Shown one piece after another: positions 15,921 through 24,370 of a stretch of 64,000 nucleotides of DNA (positions within the stretch are counted from its first letter, which is position 1; every line of letters begins with the position of its first letter). Location: NCBI GenBank assembly GCA_014873095.1, contig CP050848.1:2451850-2515849 (forward strand), given 5' to 3'. Made by a program: the position numbers and the translations under genes. This DNA is from Planctomycetales bacterium ZRK34. Lineage in GTDB: Bacteria > Planctomycetota > Phycisphaerae > Phycisphaerales > Zrk34. The notes beneath the pieces are model-generated. The model was given only the letters and a program-made list of their open reading frames with translations. It ran no database searches and had not been told where the DNA came from.

Positions 15921-16667
15921 ATGCGCAAACATGGTTTCACACTCATTGAGCTGTTGGTGGTCGTCAGCATCATCGCGCTGCTGGTCGCGCTGTTGATGCC
16001 GGCGTTGTCCAGAGCGGTTGACACCTCGCGGCAGGTTGTCTGCGCCACCCAGCAGCGGCAGCTCGCTGTCGCCATGGTCGCTTATGCCACCGAGTCGCGC
16101 GGCCGCCTGCTGGCCAGTCTCAATGAAACGCAATCAGACATCATCGCCCAGGCCTGGGCCCAGAAGCCCGTGCTCTTTCTGCTGGACCGCTACCTCGGCG
16201 GCAATGTGAAGCTGTTTTTCTGCCCCGGCTTCATGTCCAACAACACCGCGTACTACACCGAGCCGGAGAAGTTCTTCGAGTTTTCGACCAGTTGGCGAAA
16301 CTGGTATCCGCGCGAGCGCATCACCTCATACGTCTGCGGCACATCCATCGTGCTCGATCCGAAAACCACCACCTTCGGCGGCATCACCTACCCGCTCGGC
16401 TCGCAGCGCGTGACCATGCTCAACGAGGCTAAACCCGACGACATGCTCTTCGCCGACCTGACGCAGGACGTCACCAACGATTTCTACTTTCAGCAGTTTG
16501 TCGGATTTTCCAGCCCGTCGCACCCGGATGGCTTGGGCGGCGATCCGCGCGGCGGCAATGTCATCGGCGTCGACGGGTCGGCTGTGTGGAAGAGTTTCGA
16601 CGAGATGCTGCTGCGTTATTCCTACAACGCCGGGCTGCCGTCGGGCATCCGCCAGTACTGGTGGTGA
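15921..16667 (+). CDS. Pilin-like DUF1559-type protein, module A
   Basis: Protein of 248 residues beginning MRKHGFTLIELLVVVSIIAL. This is a prepilin peptidase site (G/FTLIE) and N-terminal hydrophobic helix as in type IV pseudopilins. The rest is the planctomycete-type exported domain; the C-terminal H-x9-DG motif is only loosely kept (SHPDG..., GVDGSAVWKSF). Two in-frame ATGs exist (15915 and 15921); the second puts the basic leader directly before the cleavage site. The stop abuts the stop of the convergent phosphoesterase with no gap. Likely a surface or pseudopilus component co-expressed with the module's tagged protein. Confidence 0.88.
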   Translation: MRKHGFTLIELLVVVSIIALLVALLMPALSRAVDTSRQVVCATQQRQLAVAMVAYATESRGRLLASLNETQSDIIAQAWAQKPVLFLLDRYLGGNVKLFFCPGFMSNNTAYYTEPEKFFEFSTSWRNWYPRERITSYVCGTSIVLDPKTTTFGGITYPLGSQRVTMLNEAKPDDMLFADLTQDVTNDFYFQQFVGFSSPSHPDGLGGDPRGGNVIGVDGSAVWKSFDEMLLRYSYNAGLPSGIRQYWW

Positions 16668-17585
16668 TCAGCCTGTGAGCGGCTTCATGACGCGATCGAT
16701 CTGGTTCACGAATCCGTGCACGCGCAGCGTCGAATCGTCATACACCGAGACGATGCCGTACCCGTTGTTCTTCGGCGCCGGGCCTTCGACCAGTGCAACC
16801 AGCGTGCAGTAATGAATGCCGGCGATCTGCTGGTAGTCGTTCTTGTGGCTGTGGCCCTGAAATACAGCCGCCACGTTGCCCGCCTGTTCCAGCACGTGTC
16901 GCACCTGTGAGGCATTGCGCGTCGAGTGCTTGCCGTGTTCATCCAGTCGCTGATGCGCCAGCACGATGACCGGCCCCGGGCTTTTTGCAAGTTGCGAAGC
17001 CAGCCACTCGAGTTGCGACGGCGGAACATTCGCATCGTCCCATTTGGCATTGCCGCGCTGGTAAGGCGCGCCGTCGCTGCGATAGCACGCATCCAGGCTG
17101 ATCACGCGAACACCGCCGTGATCAACCGCCTCGTGCGGTGAGCGCATTGGTGTGTGCTGCATGAACTCATCTTTGGTCAACTGCTCGACGCAGTGATTGC
17201 CCAGCACGTAATGTCGCGGCGCGCGGCAGCGGCTCATCACTTTTTCGATCGTCTTGAGTTGTTCGATATCGCCGGCGGTCGAATGCGTGGTGTCGATCAG
17301 ATCGCCGAGTTGTGCGACAAACGCCAGGTCGGACTGGTTGAACGCATCCACAGCCCGGGCGAGCTTCTGCCGGCTGTCGCGGTAGTAGCGGTTGATGCGC
17401 ATCGGTTTGTCGCCGTGGTGGATGTCGGTGACGATTCCGAACTGGAATTTCGCATCACGTCCGGGCTCGGCTGCATGCAGACGACACATCCCGCCCAGTC
17501 CGCCCAGCACCAGGGCCGAGCCCTGCACAAAGGCACGTCGTGAAACCGTCGGGTTGATCCGTGTTGGCTCCGGGTAATTCGACAT
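16668..17585 (-). CDS. Tat-exported metallophosphoesterase
   Basis: Calcineurin-like phosphoesterase of 305 residues. A Tat signal (VSRRAFVQGSALVLGGLGG) is followed by all five family blocks: TDIHHGD (DxH), AQLGDLID (GDxxD), LGNHC (GNH), LAHQRLDE and FQGHSHKND (GHxH). Start 17585 gives an N-terminus just before the Tat motif; in-frame ATGs at 17594, 17597 and 17615 are alternatives. GAGGG stands only 2 nt before 17585. It converges with module A and is probably not part of it. Candidate substrates are periplasmic phosphomono- or diesters. Confidence 0.9.
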   Translation of the reverse strand: MSNYPEPTRINPTVSRRAFVQGSALVLGGLGGMCRLHAAEPGRDAKFQFGIVTDIHHGDKPMRINRYYRDSRQKLARAVDAFNQSDLAFVAQLGDLIDTTHSTAGDIEQLKTIEKVMSRCRAPRHYVLGNHCVEQLTKDEFMQHTPMRSPHEAVDHGGVRVISLDACYRSDGAPYQRGNAKWDDANVPPSQLEWLASQLAKSPGPVIVLAHQRLDEHGKHSTRNASQVRHVLEQAGNVAAVFQGHSHKNDYQQIAGIHYCTLVALVEGPAPKNNGYGIVSVYDDSTLRVHGFVNQIDRVMKPLTG

Positions 17586-17884
17586 CACCCTCATCATAAC
17601 TGTCGGTCTATGCAAATCGAACCATCAGGCCAACAATCGCCGGACTGTCCGCTCAGAAGCTCTCCGGTATCGAGTTGGGGCCATGCCCCGGGGGGCGTGT
17701 TGTCCAATTTCGGATAAGCGGACATGCGATGTGCTGATCGTCGCAAAACGCCGGTCGCCTTAGGCTTGTTGTGAACTATCCACGTTGCGACGCGTGGGGC
17801 ACGAATCTAAACGGCGGCCGCGTGGGTCGTCACGTGCACCGCACCCATCGCAACCACAAACCAATCTTGAGGGAGGTATTTCTC
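17586..17884. other. Divergent intergenic region, no gene
   Basis: No protein or RNA gene is supported. It holds an 8-base inverted repeat with distant arms (TGTCCGCT 17646-17653 and AGCGGACA 17717-17724) and, between them, a short GGGGC-CAT-GCCCC hairpin (17677-17689). The promoter of the PRC-barrel gene should lie in 17725-17870. GGGAGGT at 17870-17876 is that gene's ribosome site. Confidence 0.5.
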
Positions 17885-19003
17885 ATGTTTGGTCGAATGA
17901 CTCGTCAATCCACACTCGCCTTGGCGCTCGGCGGCATCCTGATCACCGGCCCGGCATACGCCGAAGATTACGGAACCGACAACACGCGCCAGGCGGACCC
18001 CAACACGCCGCAGCAGGTCGAACACCAGTCGCAGGAGCGTGCGAACAACCGCACGGACGTGCTCAAGCAGCGCGCCCCCAGCGAGTTCGGCATGAAGCAC
18101 GAACTGCGCCGCTCGTCGGATCTGATCGGCATGACTGTGCGCGACGCCACCGGCAAGGCTGTCGGTGAAGTCGAAGAAGTCATGATTCACGCCGACAACG
18201 GCCGCGTCGCCTACGTGGCGATCCGCTACGATCAGACCCTCGGCTTCGGCGGTGAGTTGGCAGCCGCTCCCCCGGAAGCGCTGACGACCACCGAAGACGG
18301 CGAAGCGGTCCGTCTGGCGATCAACAATGATCAGCTGAAAAAGGCGCCGCGCATCCAGGAAGGCAACTGGCCTGCCGCGACCGATGAGCAGTGGTGCAGC
18401 AATCTGTACACGGCGTACAACCTTCAGAAGTCCGACCGGATGATGCACAAGGACAAGGCGGACAAATCCGCTCACAAGAAGCACGACAAGAACGCGGCTC
18501 ACAAGGACAAGTCCGCGAAGGCTGACACGTGCGGACAGACGTATCGCCTGAGTCAGCTCACGGACCTGACGCTCCATACCCAGGACGCCAGGGAAGCCGG
18601 TGAGATTCAGGATGTGCTCATCGACACCAATGCCCATCGTGCATCGTTCGTGATCGCGTCGTATGGTTCGACGGCCGGCATAGGCGGCGAACAGGCTGTG
18701 GCCCCATTCACGTCGATTGACTTTGTCCGTCAGGATGAAGGCGACGGGTTCAAGGCTGCGAAGCTCGATGCCACCAAGGCGAAACTTCAGGCCAACAAGG
18801 TCAGCGATGAAGAGATTCAGCAGTTGACCTCGGCCGATCGCGCCCGCCGTGTCTTCGATAGCTACGGTCAGACCCCGTACTGGGAAACCTACGGCTACGA
18901 AAACGCACCGGGCCATGATGGTGATCGATATCACAAGGACAAGAAGGACATCGATCGACCCAACCATCAGGACACGTCAAACGAGCACGATGCGAAGAAG
19001 TAA
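17885..19003 (+). CDS. Exported twin PRC-barrel protein
   Basis: Protein of 372 residues with GGGAGGT 8 nt before the ATG and a signal peptide (STLALALGGILITGPAYAED). There are two PRC-barrel domains. One is at ~75-145 (LIGMTVRDATGKAVGEVEEV, then VAYVAIRYDQTLGFGGEL); the other at ~215-285 (LTDLTLHTQDAREAGEIQDV, then ASFVIASYGSTAGIGGEQ). They are joined by a Lys/His/Asp-rich linker (MHKDKADKSAHKKHDKNAAH). The C-terminus is also His/Asp/Lys-rich. PRC barrels mediate binding in RNA processing, photosynthesis and stress-related exported proteins; the exact role here is unknown. The monocistronic gene ends in an intrinsic terminator and appears unrelated to the modules. Confidence 0.85.
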   Translation: MFGRMTRQSTLALALGGILITGPAYAEDYGTDNTRQADPNTPQQVEHQSQERANNRTDVLKQRAPSEFGMKHELRRSSDLIGMTVRDATGKAVGEVEEVMIHADNGRVAYVAIRYDQTLGFGGELAAAPPEALTTTEDGEAVRLAINNDQLKKAPRIQEGNWPAATDEQWCSNLYTAYNLQKSDRMMHKDKADKSAHKKHDKNAAHKDKSAKADTCGQTYRLSQLTDLTLHTQDAREAGEIQDVLIDTNAHRASFVIASYGSTAGIGGEQAVAPFTSIDFVRQDEGDGFKAAKLDATKAKLQANKVSDEEIQQLTSADRARRVFDSYGQTPYWETYGYENAPGHDGDRYHKDKKDIDRPNHQDTSNEHDAKK

Positions 19004-19030
19004 CGTCCGTTTGACATCTTCATAAAACAA

Positions 19031-19071
19031 AACGTGGCGTCGACATGATCGTCGGCGCCACGTTTATTTTT
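19031..19071. terminator. Bidirectional intrinsic terminator
   Basis: AACGTGGCG (19031-19039) pairs with CGCCACGTT (19056-19064), extended by TCGAC/GTCGG. T-rich sequence follows on the plus side (TATTTTTG) and an A-rich run (AAAACAAAA) precedes it. It ends the PRC-barrel gene and can also stop leftward transcripts. Confidence 0.85.
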
Positions 19072-19086
19072 GTTAATTGCGAATAA

Positions 19087-21468
19087 TCAGTCGTAGGTCA
19101 ACGTCGCCGTGGCCTTGCACGCCTTGTCAGTCTTCACGCGCACCCAGCGGGCGTTGTACCCGGCGGGAAACTCATGCGTCAGCGTCTTGCCCGGCTCGAC
19201 CGTCAACGTCTGGTACTCCAGCCACGTTCCGTCGGTCAGCACATCGACTTCGATCGTGAACGTGACCGGCTCTTTGGCGTCGTGCGACAGCGCGATCGTC
19301 TTGTGGTCGAATCCGGTCATCAGGTACGGGTCCGATGCTTCGCCGGCCTTGACGGTCGTGTTCTTCCACGGGCCGCCGATACCGCGCGGCTTGCCGAGTT
19401 TCCACAGATCGTCGATGTCGCCGAACCAGAGGCCGACCTTGCCGTCGTCGCTGGGGATGTAATGACCGTCGGCTTCGGCGCCCTGGCTGCACCCGGCGAG
19501 CACGAGCATGCCGCGCCACGAGCAGAAGTCGGTGATGCGACGGTTGTGGGTCGTCACCGGCTTGATGCCGCGCACGTCGGTCGAGTCGCGATCCGGCAGC
19601 ATGTAGATCGTGCCGTGTGCATTGAACAGGCATCGCTCGGTGACGACTTCACGAATGCCGCGCGGCCAGCCGAACGCGCCCGCCTTGTCGAACGACGCAT
19701 CACCCTTGGGCAGGCGGTACTCCTTGCCCTTGCGATCGGTGACGATGATCGACGCGTCGTCGACCTTGAAGTTCGGGCTGGTGATCTTAGCGTTGTCCTT
19801 GACGTACTTCAGCGCATCGTTGTCTTTAAAAGGCTTCAGCTTCATGTCGGGTCCGATCACGTAGTGGCCGACTTCGGTCGCTTCGCCGTTTTCATCAACA
19901 GACCACGCCGCCATCTGCAGCGTACCCTTGTCGGCGCCTTGCGGCCTGATCAGCCCGACGCTGCGCGGGGCTTTGTTGTCCGCCGGGGCCAGTGCCGCAA
20001 ACATCGGCTGATCGGTCACCGCGCCGCCGCTGATGCCGTAGCAGAACACCGCTGAAACATCCTTGGCCGTGCGGTCCGCTGTCAGCGTCGCCCAGTCGCC
20101 GGCTTCGCCGTCGTCAAACGCGAGGCGCACATAACCCTTCGCCGGCACTTCGATCTGGCGTGACTTGTCGCCAAGCTTCAGCGTGAAGGTCACCGCGTGA
20201 TCGGATTCGTGCGACAGGTGCAACTGACGCTTCTTGTAACCAGCAAAAAGATACGGATCAGACTCGGCGTTCGCCGCGACATCATCGTGTGTCCACGGCC
20301 CGCCATACCCGAACGGCTGACCGCACTCGTACAGCTTGTCCCACGTGGTGAACCACAGATTCGAATGCGACTGGCCGGCGTACTTGTTGCCGCCGGTGAT
20401 CGCCGTGTCGTCACAGCCGAAGACGAGCTGATCCTTCCAGCGGGCGTAGTCGCCGGTGATTTTCAGGTAGCTGCCGATGGGCTTGGGCGGAGCGGGATTC
20501 GACCGGCTGAATGAACCGGGGAAATTAAACCAGCCGCCGTGCATGTTCATCAGGTACTCGCCGTTGGGGCCGATCTGACGAATGCGCGGCCACTCGGTGT
20601 ACCATCCGTGCGAAGCGACATAGCTGAAGTCGGCGATCGGCAGGCGATAGGTGTACCACTTGCCGCCGTCCAACAGCTTCAACATCAGCGAGCGCTTGTC
20701 CCAGCCGACCGTCCACAGGGGGTCATCCTCACTGGCGTTGCCGTAGATTCCACCGGGGCCGGTGACTTCGGTGAACTGGTTTTTGATCAGCACGTTCCAC
20801 TTGTTGCCCGGCCCGGTCCATTCAGCCAGGCAGCCGGCCGGACCGTAATTCTGCTCGGCGTAGTTGATGCCGCGCGTGCCGTTGTTGGCGACGACGAGCC
20901 GACCCTGGGCCGAATACCCGCCCTTGCCGTGCCACTCCGGCAGAACTTCCTTGTAGCCTGCCGACTGGGAATCTTTCTGGATCGTGTTGACCGCGAGTGT
21001 CTTGACGTTGATCTCGTAGAGGCCTTTCTCCATCGTGTAGCAGTAGATCATGTTCGCCGGATCGGTCAGGTGGCGGGCGTTGGCCGTGGGACGACCGAGC
21101 ATGGTCTTGTACGGAATCGCGCGCACGTTCCGCTCGGCATCGATCGCATAAGGCCCGATGAAAAGCTGATTCGACTCGCGGTGAATCATCCGGTTGGCGG
21201 GCGTGCCGCCGATGGACTCGGGGCGGATCACCTGCTTCAGATTGTTGTCGATTTCATAAAGCTTATCGTCGGAGCCTTTGGGTTGGTGCGGCGAATAGGT
21301 GATCACCCACAGGCGATCGGCCCAGGGCACGACCGCGCCGACGCCGCACTCACCGCCGTGGTTGTACATCGCCAGGTGCGGGTAGCGGCCGGAAATCTGT
21401 ATCGGCTGCGCCGCCGCGGGTAAACACACGCATAGCAGCACGCACAACATCATCAAACGCTTGGTCAT
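19087..21468 (-). CDS. Large secreted protein of unknown function with internal duplication, module B
   Basis: Exported protein of 793 residues (signal MTKRLMMLCVLLCVCLPAAA, start 21468, 13 nt after the sulfatase stop). I do not recognise a family. The first half has propeller-like repeats (WADRLWVITYSPHQPKGSDD, LYEIDNNLKQV, LYEINVKTLAVN). Two related segments, at ~430-510 and ~700-793, both contain GGPW...SDPYL.G, then L.LSH....VTFT, and end in a short beta domain (YVRLAFDDGEAGDWATL; HEFPAGYNARWVRVKTD). This suggests a duplicated two-part unit. As the last gene of module B after a sulfatase, it is plausibly a glycan-binding or glycan-cleaving partner. No catalytic residues can be assigned. 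Confidence 0.75.
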   Translation of the reverse strand: MTKRLMMLCVLLCVCLPAAAQPIQISGRYPHLAMYNHGGECGVGAVVPWADRLWVITYSPHQPKGSDDKLYEIDNNLKQVIRPESIGGTPANRMIHRESNQLFIGPYAIDAERNVRAIPYKTMLGRPTANARHLTDPANMIYCYTMEKGLYEINVKTLAVNTIQKDSQSAGYKEVLPEWHGKGGYSAQGRLVVANNGTRGINYAEQNYGPAGCLAEWTGPGNKWNVLIKNQFTEVTGPGGIYGNASEDDPLWTVGWDKRSLMLKLLDGGKWYTYRLPIADFSYVASHGWYTEWPRIRQIGPNGEYLMNMHGGWFNFPGSFSRSNPAPPKPIGSYLKITGDYARWKDQLVFGCDDTAITGGNKYAGQSHSNLWFTTWDKLYECGQPFGYGGPWTHDDVAANAESDPYLFAGYKKRQLHLSHESDHAVTFTLKLGDKSRQIEVPAKGYVRLAFDDGEAGDWATLTADRTAKDVSAVFCYGISGGAVTDQPMFAALAPADNKAPRSVGLIRPQGADKGTLQMAAWSVDENGEATEVGHYVIGPDMKLKPFKDNDALKYVKDNAKITSPNFKVDDASIIVTDRKGKEYRLPKGDASFDKAGAFGWPRGIREVVTERCLFNAHGTIYMLPDRDSTDVRGIKPVTTHNRRITDFCSWRGMLVLAGCSQGAEADGHYIPSDDGKVGLWFGDIDDLWKLGKPRGIGGPWKNTTVKAGEASDPYLMTGFDHKTIALSHDAKEPVTFTIEVDVLTDGTWLEYQTLTVEPGKTLTHEFPAGYNARWVRVKTDKACKATATLTYD

Positions 21469-21481
21469 CGGTGGGGACTCG

Positions 21482-22882
21482 TCAGGGGGTTGAAGTTGGA
21501 TAGGTTTTGCGATGCGCCGCGATTCGGGCTGCCAACTCCTTGACGATGGCGCTGGCGTCGGGATCGTCGGCACGGTTGTTCATTTCATCGGGGTCGTTTT
21601 CAAGATCGTACAGTTCACGATAAGTGATGCGGTCGGGTTGTTTGGGGTCGTAGGTCTGGATCAGTTTCCACCGCTGATTGCGGGCGGCGTAGATCGGATG
21701 AGACCCCAGGCACGGGGTCGGTGCTTCATACACGAAGGCATCGCGCCAGCCGGCGGAGTTGCCCCGCAGCAGCGGCATCAGACTCTTGCCGTGCATGAGG
21801 TCCGGCGCGGACACGCCGGCGAAGTCGAGCATCGTCGGGGTCAGATCGATGTTGAGCACGAGGTGTTCATCGACGCCCGGCTTGATGCCCGGGGCGGTGA
21901 TGATCATCGGCACGCGCATCGACGGCTCGTAAGCCAGCACCTTCGAGGTGAATCCGTGGTCGCCGATCATCCAGCCGTTGTCGCCCATGACGATGAACAC
22001 GGTGCGCTCGGTCAGCTTCAGGCGATCGATGGCGTCGATCACCCGCCCGATCGCCTCGTCCGCCTGAGAGATCGCCGCCTGGTAGCGCTGGCGATGGCGC
22101 TGAATGTTCGGCTTCTTGTCATACCCGTAGCTCAATGCCTGGGTGCGCGACCGGGCATTCTTCAGGTAGGGCGGCTTGGTCGAAAGATCGTCATCCCACG
22201 TCGGCGGCACGCACAGTTTCGCCGGGTCGTACAGATCGAGGTACTGGGGCTGGGCAGGCCAGTCGTGACGATGGTCCATGTGCGGCAACTGCGTGCAGAA
22301 CCACAGGAAAAACGGCTTGCTGTCGCGCGCGGCCCGCTCGATGAACTCGACGCTCCGATCAGCCATGTAGTCGTCGATATACCCGGGCGCGGTTTGCGGC
22401 TCGCCGTCGCGGATGATCTTGCGGTTGTAGTAGGTGCCGTTGGACATGAAGTAGATCGCTTCATCGAAGCCGATCGACTGGGGTTTGTTGCCCAGGTGCC
22501 ACTTACCCATCATGCCCGTGCGGTAGCCGGCTTCACGCAGCAGCGCCGGCAGCTTCGGGCTGGCGTCTGACAGACGCTGGCCCAGCGTGGTCACGCCGTT
22601 GACCGAACCGTACTGCCCGCTCATCACCGCGGCCCGACTCGGCGAGCAGATCGACAGCGTGGCAAACGCATTGGCGAAGCGCACACCGCGCTGCACGAGG
22701 CGGTCGAGGTTTGGCGTATGCATGACGCTGTCGACAGCGTTCAGCGCATCGAAGCGCTGATCGTCGGTGAACAGAAACACGATATTCGGCGATTCGGGTT
22801 CAGCGCAGCCAGCGACGGGCGCGATCGTCAGCAGACACAACAGGAGCGTGACAGCATGTAAAGCGGAGCGTTTCACAGACAT
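21482..22882 (-). CDS. Lipoprotein sulfatase, module B
   Basis: Family S1 sulfatase of 466 residues. The signal ends in a lipobox-like APVAGC, so it is probably lipid-anchored. IVFLFTDDQRFDALNAV supplies the first metal site. CSPSR in TLSICSPSRAAVMSGQYG is the formylglycine motif. GKWHLGNKP, FFLWFCTQLPHMDH and FIVMGDNGWMIGDHGF follow in order. The start ATG at 22882 overlaps the TGA of the pilin-like gene (TGATG), so the two are translationally coupled. This ties desulfation of a sulfated glycan to the sigma/FecR module. Confidence 0.94.
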   Translation of the reverse strand: MSVKRSALHAVTLLLCLLTIAPVAGCAEPESPNIVFLFTDDQRFDALNAVDSVMHTPNLDRLVQRGVRFANAFATLSICSPSRAAVMSGQYGSVNGVTTLGQRLSDASPKLPALLREAGYRTGMMGKWHLGNKPQSIGFDEAIYFMSNGTYYNRKIIRDGEPQTAPGYIDDYMADRSVEFIERAARDSKPFFLWFCTQLPHMDHRHDWPAQPQYLDLYDPAKLCVPPTWDDDLSTKPPYLKNARSRTQALSYGYDKKPNIQRHRQRYQAAISQADEAIGRVIDAIDRLKLTERTVFIVMGDNGWMIGDHGFTSKVLAYEPSMRVPMIITAPGIKPGVDEHLVLNIDLTPTMLDFAGVSAPDLMHGKSLMPLLRGNSAGWRDAFVYEAPTPCLGSHPIYAARNQRWKLIQTYDPKQPDRITYRELYDLENDPDEMNNRADDPDASAIVKELAARIAAHRKTYPTSTP

Positions 22883-23622
22883 CACCACCATAGGTTAACA
22901 CTTCCCGACAGCGAGCGGGACTCAAGTTCGTGGCCGGCGATCCAGTCGACATGGCCGTCGAGATAGGATGCGTGCGATCCCTCGGGCATGTCGTGGATAT
23001 TGCCGTAAAGATGGTTGGACCCGATGCGCGTGTCGTTGGGGCGCGACCAGTCGACATAACCCGGCGTGTAGGGCCACTCGCGATTCAGGTCCGACCACAT
23101 GAGCGTCCAACGCGGCTTGTCGGTTACGTTGCGGGCAAACAGCGGGCGGGACGCTTGCGGCAGCGGTTCATGCAGGCCGTTGAACAGCGTATCGCCGACG
23201 CCGACTTTCGAGGTGAAATAAAAACGGGCCATCACGGTCTGGTCGGCGCTTTCGTCGCCGCTGGCCCAGTAGTACAGCTCATCGTCATCCCAGTTGGGGT
23301 TGGTCGGGCAGTACAGGTGTCGCCGCTGGATGCCGTAGACTTTCTTGAGATGATCGCGCCAGTATTTGAAGGTGAAGTAGATCTGGCTGGCGCTGGTGGC
23401 GGCGGAGGAGTTGTAATCGGCGCCGAGGTCGGGCAGCAGGCCGCGGTACTCCGTGCTGTAGATCAGGCAGACCTGGGTCAGCGTGCGCATGTCGCTCATG
23501 CAGACGGTTTCCTTGGCGCGGAGCCGGGCCTTCGACAGCGCCGGCAGCAGGATGGCGATCAACAACGCGATGATCGACACGACGACCAGCAGCTCGATGA
23601 GTGTGAAACCATGTTTGCGCAT
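22882..23622 (-). CDS. Pilin-like DUF1559-type protein, module B
   Basis: Protein of 246 residues beginning MRKHGFTLIELLVVVSIIAL (prepilin cleavage site and helix). It ends with the family H-x9-DG region (GSHASYLDGHVDW) and a Trp-Trp C-terminus (VNLWW), also seen in the module C copy. KARLRAKETVCMSDMRTLTQ after the helix is shared with module C, showing recent common origin. It lies between the tagged protein and the sulfatase; the stop overlaps the sulfatase start. Confidence 0.9.
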   Translation of the reverse strand: MRKHGFTLIELLVVVSIIALLIAILLPALSKARLRAKETVCMSDMRTLTQVCLIYSTEYRGLLPDLGADYNSSAATSASQIYFTFKYWRDHLKKVYGIQRRHLYCPTNPNWDDDELYYWASGDESADQTVMARFYFTSKVGVGDTLFNGLHEPLPQASRPLFARNVTDKPRWTLMWSDLNREWPYTPGYVDWSRPNDTRIGSNHLYGNIHDMPEGSHASYLDGHVDWIAGHELESRSLSGSVNLWW

Positions 23623-23636
23623 GTCGTGTATTCCGT

Positions 23637-23665
23637 GAAGCCCACGGATCTAATCCGTGGGCTTC
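23637..23665 (-). other. 13-bp hairpin between sorting-tag and pilin-like genes, module B
   Basis: GAAGCCCACGGAT (23637-23649) and ATCCGTGGGCTTC (23653-23665) form a perfect 13-bp stem with a 3-nt loop, 13 nt after the tagged-protein stop. No U-tract follows, so it is probably an mRNA-processing or stability element. Confidence 0.7.
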
Positions 23666-23678
23666 GTCACGCGGCAAC

Positions 23679-24368
23679 TCAGCGACGACGGCGCAGGCCC
23701 ACCAGCGCCAGCAACGACAGACCAGCGGGCAGCGCGGCGGGCGTCGGCACGGAGCGGACCGAGAACGAGGTCAGGTAATACGCCTCGGAGGAGCTGGAGT
23801 TGAAGTTGTCGTTGAAGCCGGAGGCGGTGGTGATGCGGATCTGCAGGCCGGCGTTGTTCCACGCGGCGATGGGCAGGTCGAGCCAGGCGGTCGGCGTGGG
23901 CGTGGTGTTGCCGGTGGTCGAAGCCAGAGGCTCGCCGTCGAGGTCGTTTTCAGCGTGGTACTGATCGAAGTCCTGCAGCAGGGCGGTGAAGCCGGAGCCG
24001 GTGTCGTATTCGATGAGCAGGTATTCGGGGCCCTCGTAGCTGCCGGGGTGCTGGAAGGCGGTGAGGTTGAGCTGGATGTTGTTGTAACCGGCGGTGCTGA
24101 TCGTGCGCGTGATCGAAGAGGCGACATTGGTCGAACTGCTGTTGGCCTGATAGATCACGGCGGCGCCGCCGGAGACCAACTGCGTGCCGACGCCGCCGGC
24201 CAACTCGATGCGGCTGTTGGCATCGCCGAGGGCTTCGGTCCAGCCGTTGGACGCCGGGTCGACATCGAACTCGTCATTGAACAGAACGGTCGTATCGGCG
24301 CGAGCGACGCTGAATACAGACATGACACAGAAGACGACCAAAACCGCGTAGTGAAGTTTCGATTGCAT
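23679..24368 (-). CDS. Secreted protein with PTPAALPAG sorting tail, module B
   Basis: Exported protein of 229 residues: signal (AVLVVFCVMSVFSVARADTT), then a beta-sandwich-like body (FNDEFDVDPASNGWTEA) resembling F5/8- or MAM-like jelly-roll domains, then the tail VPTPAALPAGLSLLALVGLR followed by RRR. Ribosome site GGAG ~8 nt upstream; it starts 2 nt after the FecR-like stop. Presumed surface-displayed protein of module B; ligand unknown. Confidence 0.85.
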   Translation of the reverse strand: MQSKLHYAVLVVFCVMSVFSVARADTTVLFNDEFDVDPASNGWTEALGDANSRIELAGGVGTQLVSGGAAVIYQANSSSTNVASSITRTISTAGYNNIQLNLTAFQHPGSYEGPEYLLIEYDTGSGFTALLQDFDQYHAENDLDGEPLASTTGNTTPTPTAWLDLPIAAWNNAGLQIRITTASGFNDNFNSSSSEAYYLTSFSVRSVPTPAALPAGLSLLALVGLRRRR

Positions 24369-24370
24369 GA

